This document shows, in pieces, positions 44,903-45,722 of a stretch of DNA of 45,722 nucleotides (positions are counted from its first letter, which is position 1; each line of letters begins with the position of its first letter). The position numbers and the translations under genes were made by a program. The stretch comes from Chloroflexi bacterium TSY (GTDB taxonomy: Bacteria; Chloroflexota; Anaerolineae; Caldilineales; Caldilineaceae), in the NCBI GenBank assembly GCA_019217005.1, contig JAHBNG010000122.1, forward strand, positions 1-45,722. The letters run 5' to 3'. Under the pieces are notes generated by a model that saw only the letters and a list, made by a program, of their open reading frames with translations, had not been told where the DNA came from and made no database searches.

Positions 44903-45315
44903 ACAGTACTTTCTCCTTTAGGAAGAGTCTTTACACACATCTGATTCAACTTCAATATAGATAACTCAATATAGATAATGTGTCAAACTCTACTTCCCTG
45001 CATTTGCTTTTCGGAGGACAAAAGCACTTTTGTGCAAGATTGGGTGCGTTGGACTCACAAGCAGCATAAAAGTGCTTCATTGCAACTGTAATGCTGACAG
45101 CGAGAGGATTAGGGTTGTGAAACTTCTTGCAGACTGTGATCCGATCCTTCAAGCGTGCGCGGATTATAGCACGGGCACACGTTTATGCAAAGTGCAAACA
45201 TGTGGATATTTCGGGGATAATCCGATGATAAGGAGATTTTGGACAAAAATCCTATAAAACGTTGGGTTTTCGTAGGACGAACGTAAGATATAATGGTTGA
45301 AATTCCTTATACGGT
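44903..45315. other. Spacer between the M23 gene and rho
   Basis: I see no gene here. CAATATAGATAA occurs twice (44954-44965 and 44968-44979) within the candidate M23 promoter. ACAAAAGCACTTTTGTGC (45019-45036) is an almost perfect palindrome, and AAAAGTGCTT recurs at 45069. Confidence 0.45.
44958..44986 (-). promoter_or_regulatory. Candidate sigma-70-type promoter of the M23 gene
   Basis: On the minus strand a perfect TTGACA (44986-44981) is followed after 17 bases by TATCTA (44963-44958). It lies 56 bases upstream of the ATG. The 12-base direct repeat CAATATAGATAA covers the -10 region and could bind a regulator. Confidence 0.4.
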
Positions 45316-45722
45316 TTATTTTGTTAATGTATCTAAAAACTCACGATTTGTTCGTGTGCGACTCAATCGTTCAATAATGGGTAATATGGCGTCATATCCG
45401 CCACCCATTGCATCGATCATGCGACGTAAGGTATAAACTTTGGCAAGCGTTTCGGTGTCCAATAGCTTCTCTTCTGCGCGGGTACTACTGCGCTCAATAT
45501 CAATTGCAGGAAAGATGCGTCTCTCAGCCAAACGACGATTGAGTTGCAACTCCATATTTCCTGTCCCTTTAAATTCCTCATAAATTACATCATCCATGCG
45601 ACTTCCCGTTTCCACAAGCGTTGTCGCAATGATGGTGAGACTCCCTCCTTCTTCGATATTGCGGGCTGCCCCAAAAAAGCGTTTTGGAGGGTAAAGAGCT
45701 GCAGGATCGATACCACCCGACA
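45316..45722 (-). CDS. rho: Transcription termination factor Rho, C-terminal part
   Basis: This is an RNA-dependent helicase that ends transcripts. The gene runs off the window; 134 codons of the C-terminus are present. [20 protein letters not shown], the Rho-specific [20 protein letters not shown] and DEVI-like [17 protein letters not shown] are followed by [20 protein letters not shown], all diagnostic for the Rho ATPase core. It ends REFLDTLTK. The Walker A region and RNA-binding domain lie outside the window. Confidence 0.97.
   Translation of the reverse strand, partial: SGGIDPAALYPPKRFFGAARNIEEGGSLTIIATTLVETGSRMDDVIYEEFKGTGNMELQLNRRLAERRIFPAIDIERSSTRAEEKLLDTETLAKVYTLRRMIDAMGGGYDAILPIIERLSRTRTNREFLDTLTK

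Noticed and set aside
45160..45260. Possible tRNA or small RNA near the rho gene
   Set aside because: I could not fold a cloverleaf or find a terminator; only short palindromes are present.

Overview
The window reads as a chromosomal stretch of an uncultured-type bacterium, most likely a member of the Chloroflexota (Anaerolineae or Caldilineae-like). This is an inference from gene content and not from a marker tree. The supports are several peptide-family ABC transporters with LAAC/VSAC-type lipoprotein binding proteins, an nSTAND1-type ATPase with a very long HEAT solenoid, a caspase-like protein, a LysM-M23 protein, a Rho gene, and many short palindromic dispersed repeats. There are no rRNA, tRNA or CRISPR features that I can see.

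Layout. 1-3841 (+): a class I methyltransferase, a small acidic protein, an ECHDC3-like crotonase and a pyrimidine-nucleoside phosphorylase. 3842-4853: a gene-free repeat nursery with four repeat or IS-end fragments. 4854-16513 (+): the most unusual region. It holds a giant SIR2-like / nSTAND1 NTPase / transmembrane / HEAT-solenoid protein (about 2,925 residues once a 215-bp MITE is removed), a small HEAT protein, and a SIR2-like / caspase fusion. This looks like a bacterial NLR-type conflict module: a STAND sensor with about 22 recently amplified HEAT units, linked to a protease effector by matching, apparently catalytically dead SIR2 domains.

16625-25153 (-): a complete five-gene peptide ABC operon (binding protein, two permeases, two ATPases) followed by a small membrane protein and a Nudix hydrolase. 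The binding protein looks circularly permuted and one permease carries a large extra domain. 25917-31480 (-): a second transporter set of two permeases and a binding protein, without its own ATPases. The binding-protein gene is split by an ISAs1-family element with a 10-bp target duplication. 31742-33352 (-): a decayed DDE transposase, itself hit by a second copy of the same 215-bp MITE. 33514-39911 (-): a third peptide ABC set (two ATPases, binding protein, two permeases). 40232-43248: divergent argH and fumC, two members of one enzyme superfamily that share fumarate. 43535-44902 (-): a membrane-anchored LysM-M23 protein. 45316-end (-): the C-terminal part of rho.

Repeats. At least six different short palindromic repeat families lie between the genes. 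One is translated as part of the crotonase N-terminus. Another has a conserved core flanked by arms that differ between copies but are complementary within each copy. Two mobile insertions (the MITE in the giant gene and the IS in the binding protein) have clean target duplications, so the parent reading frames can be restored exactly.
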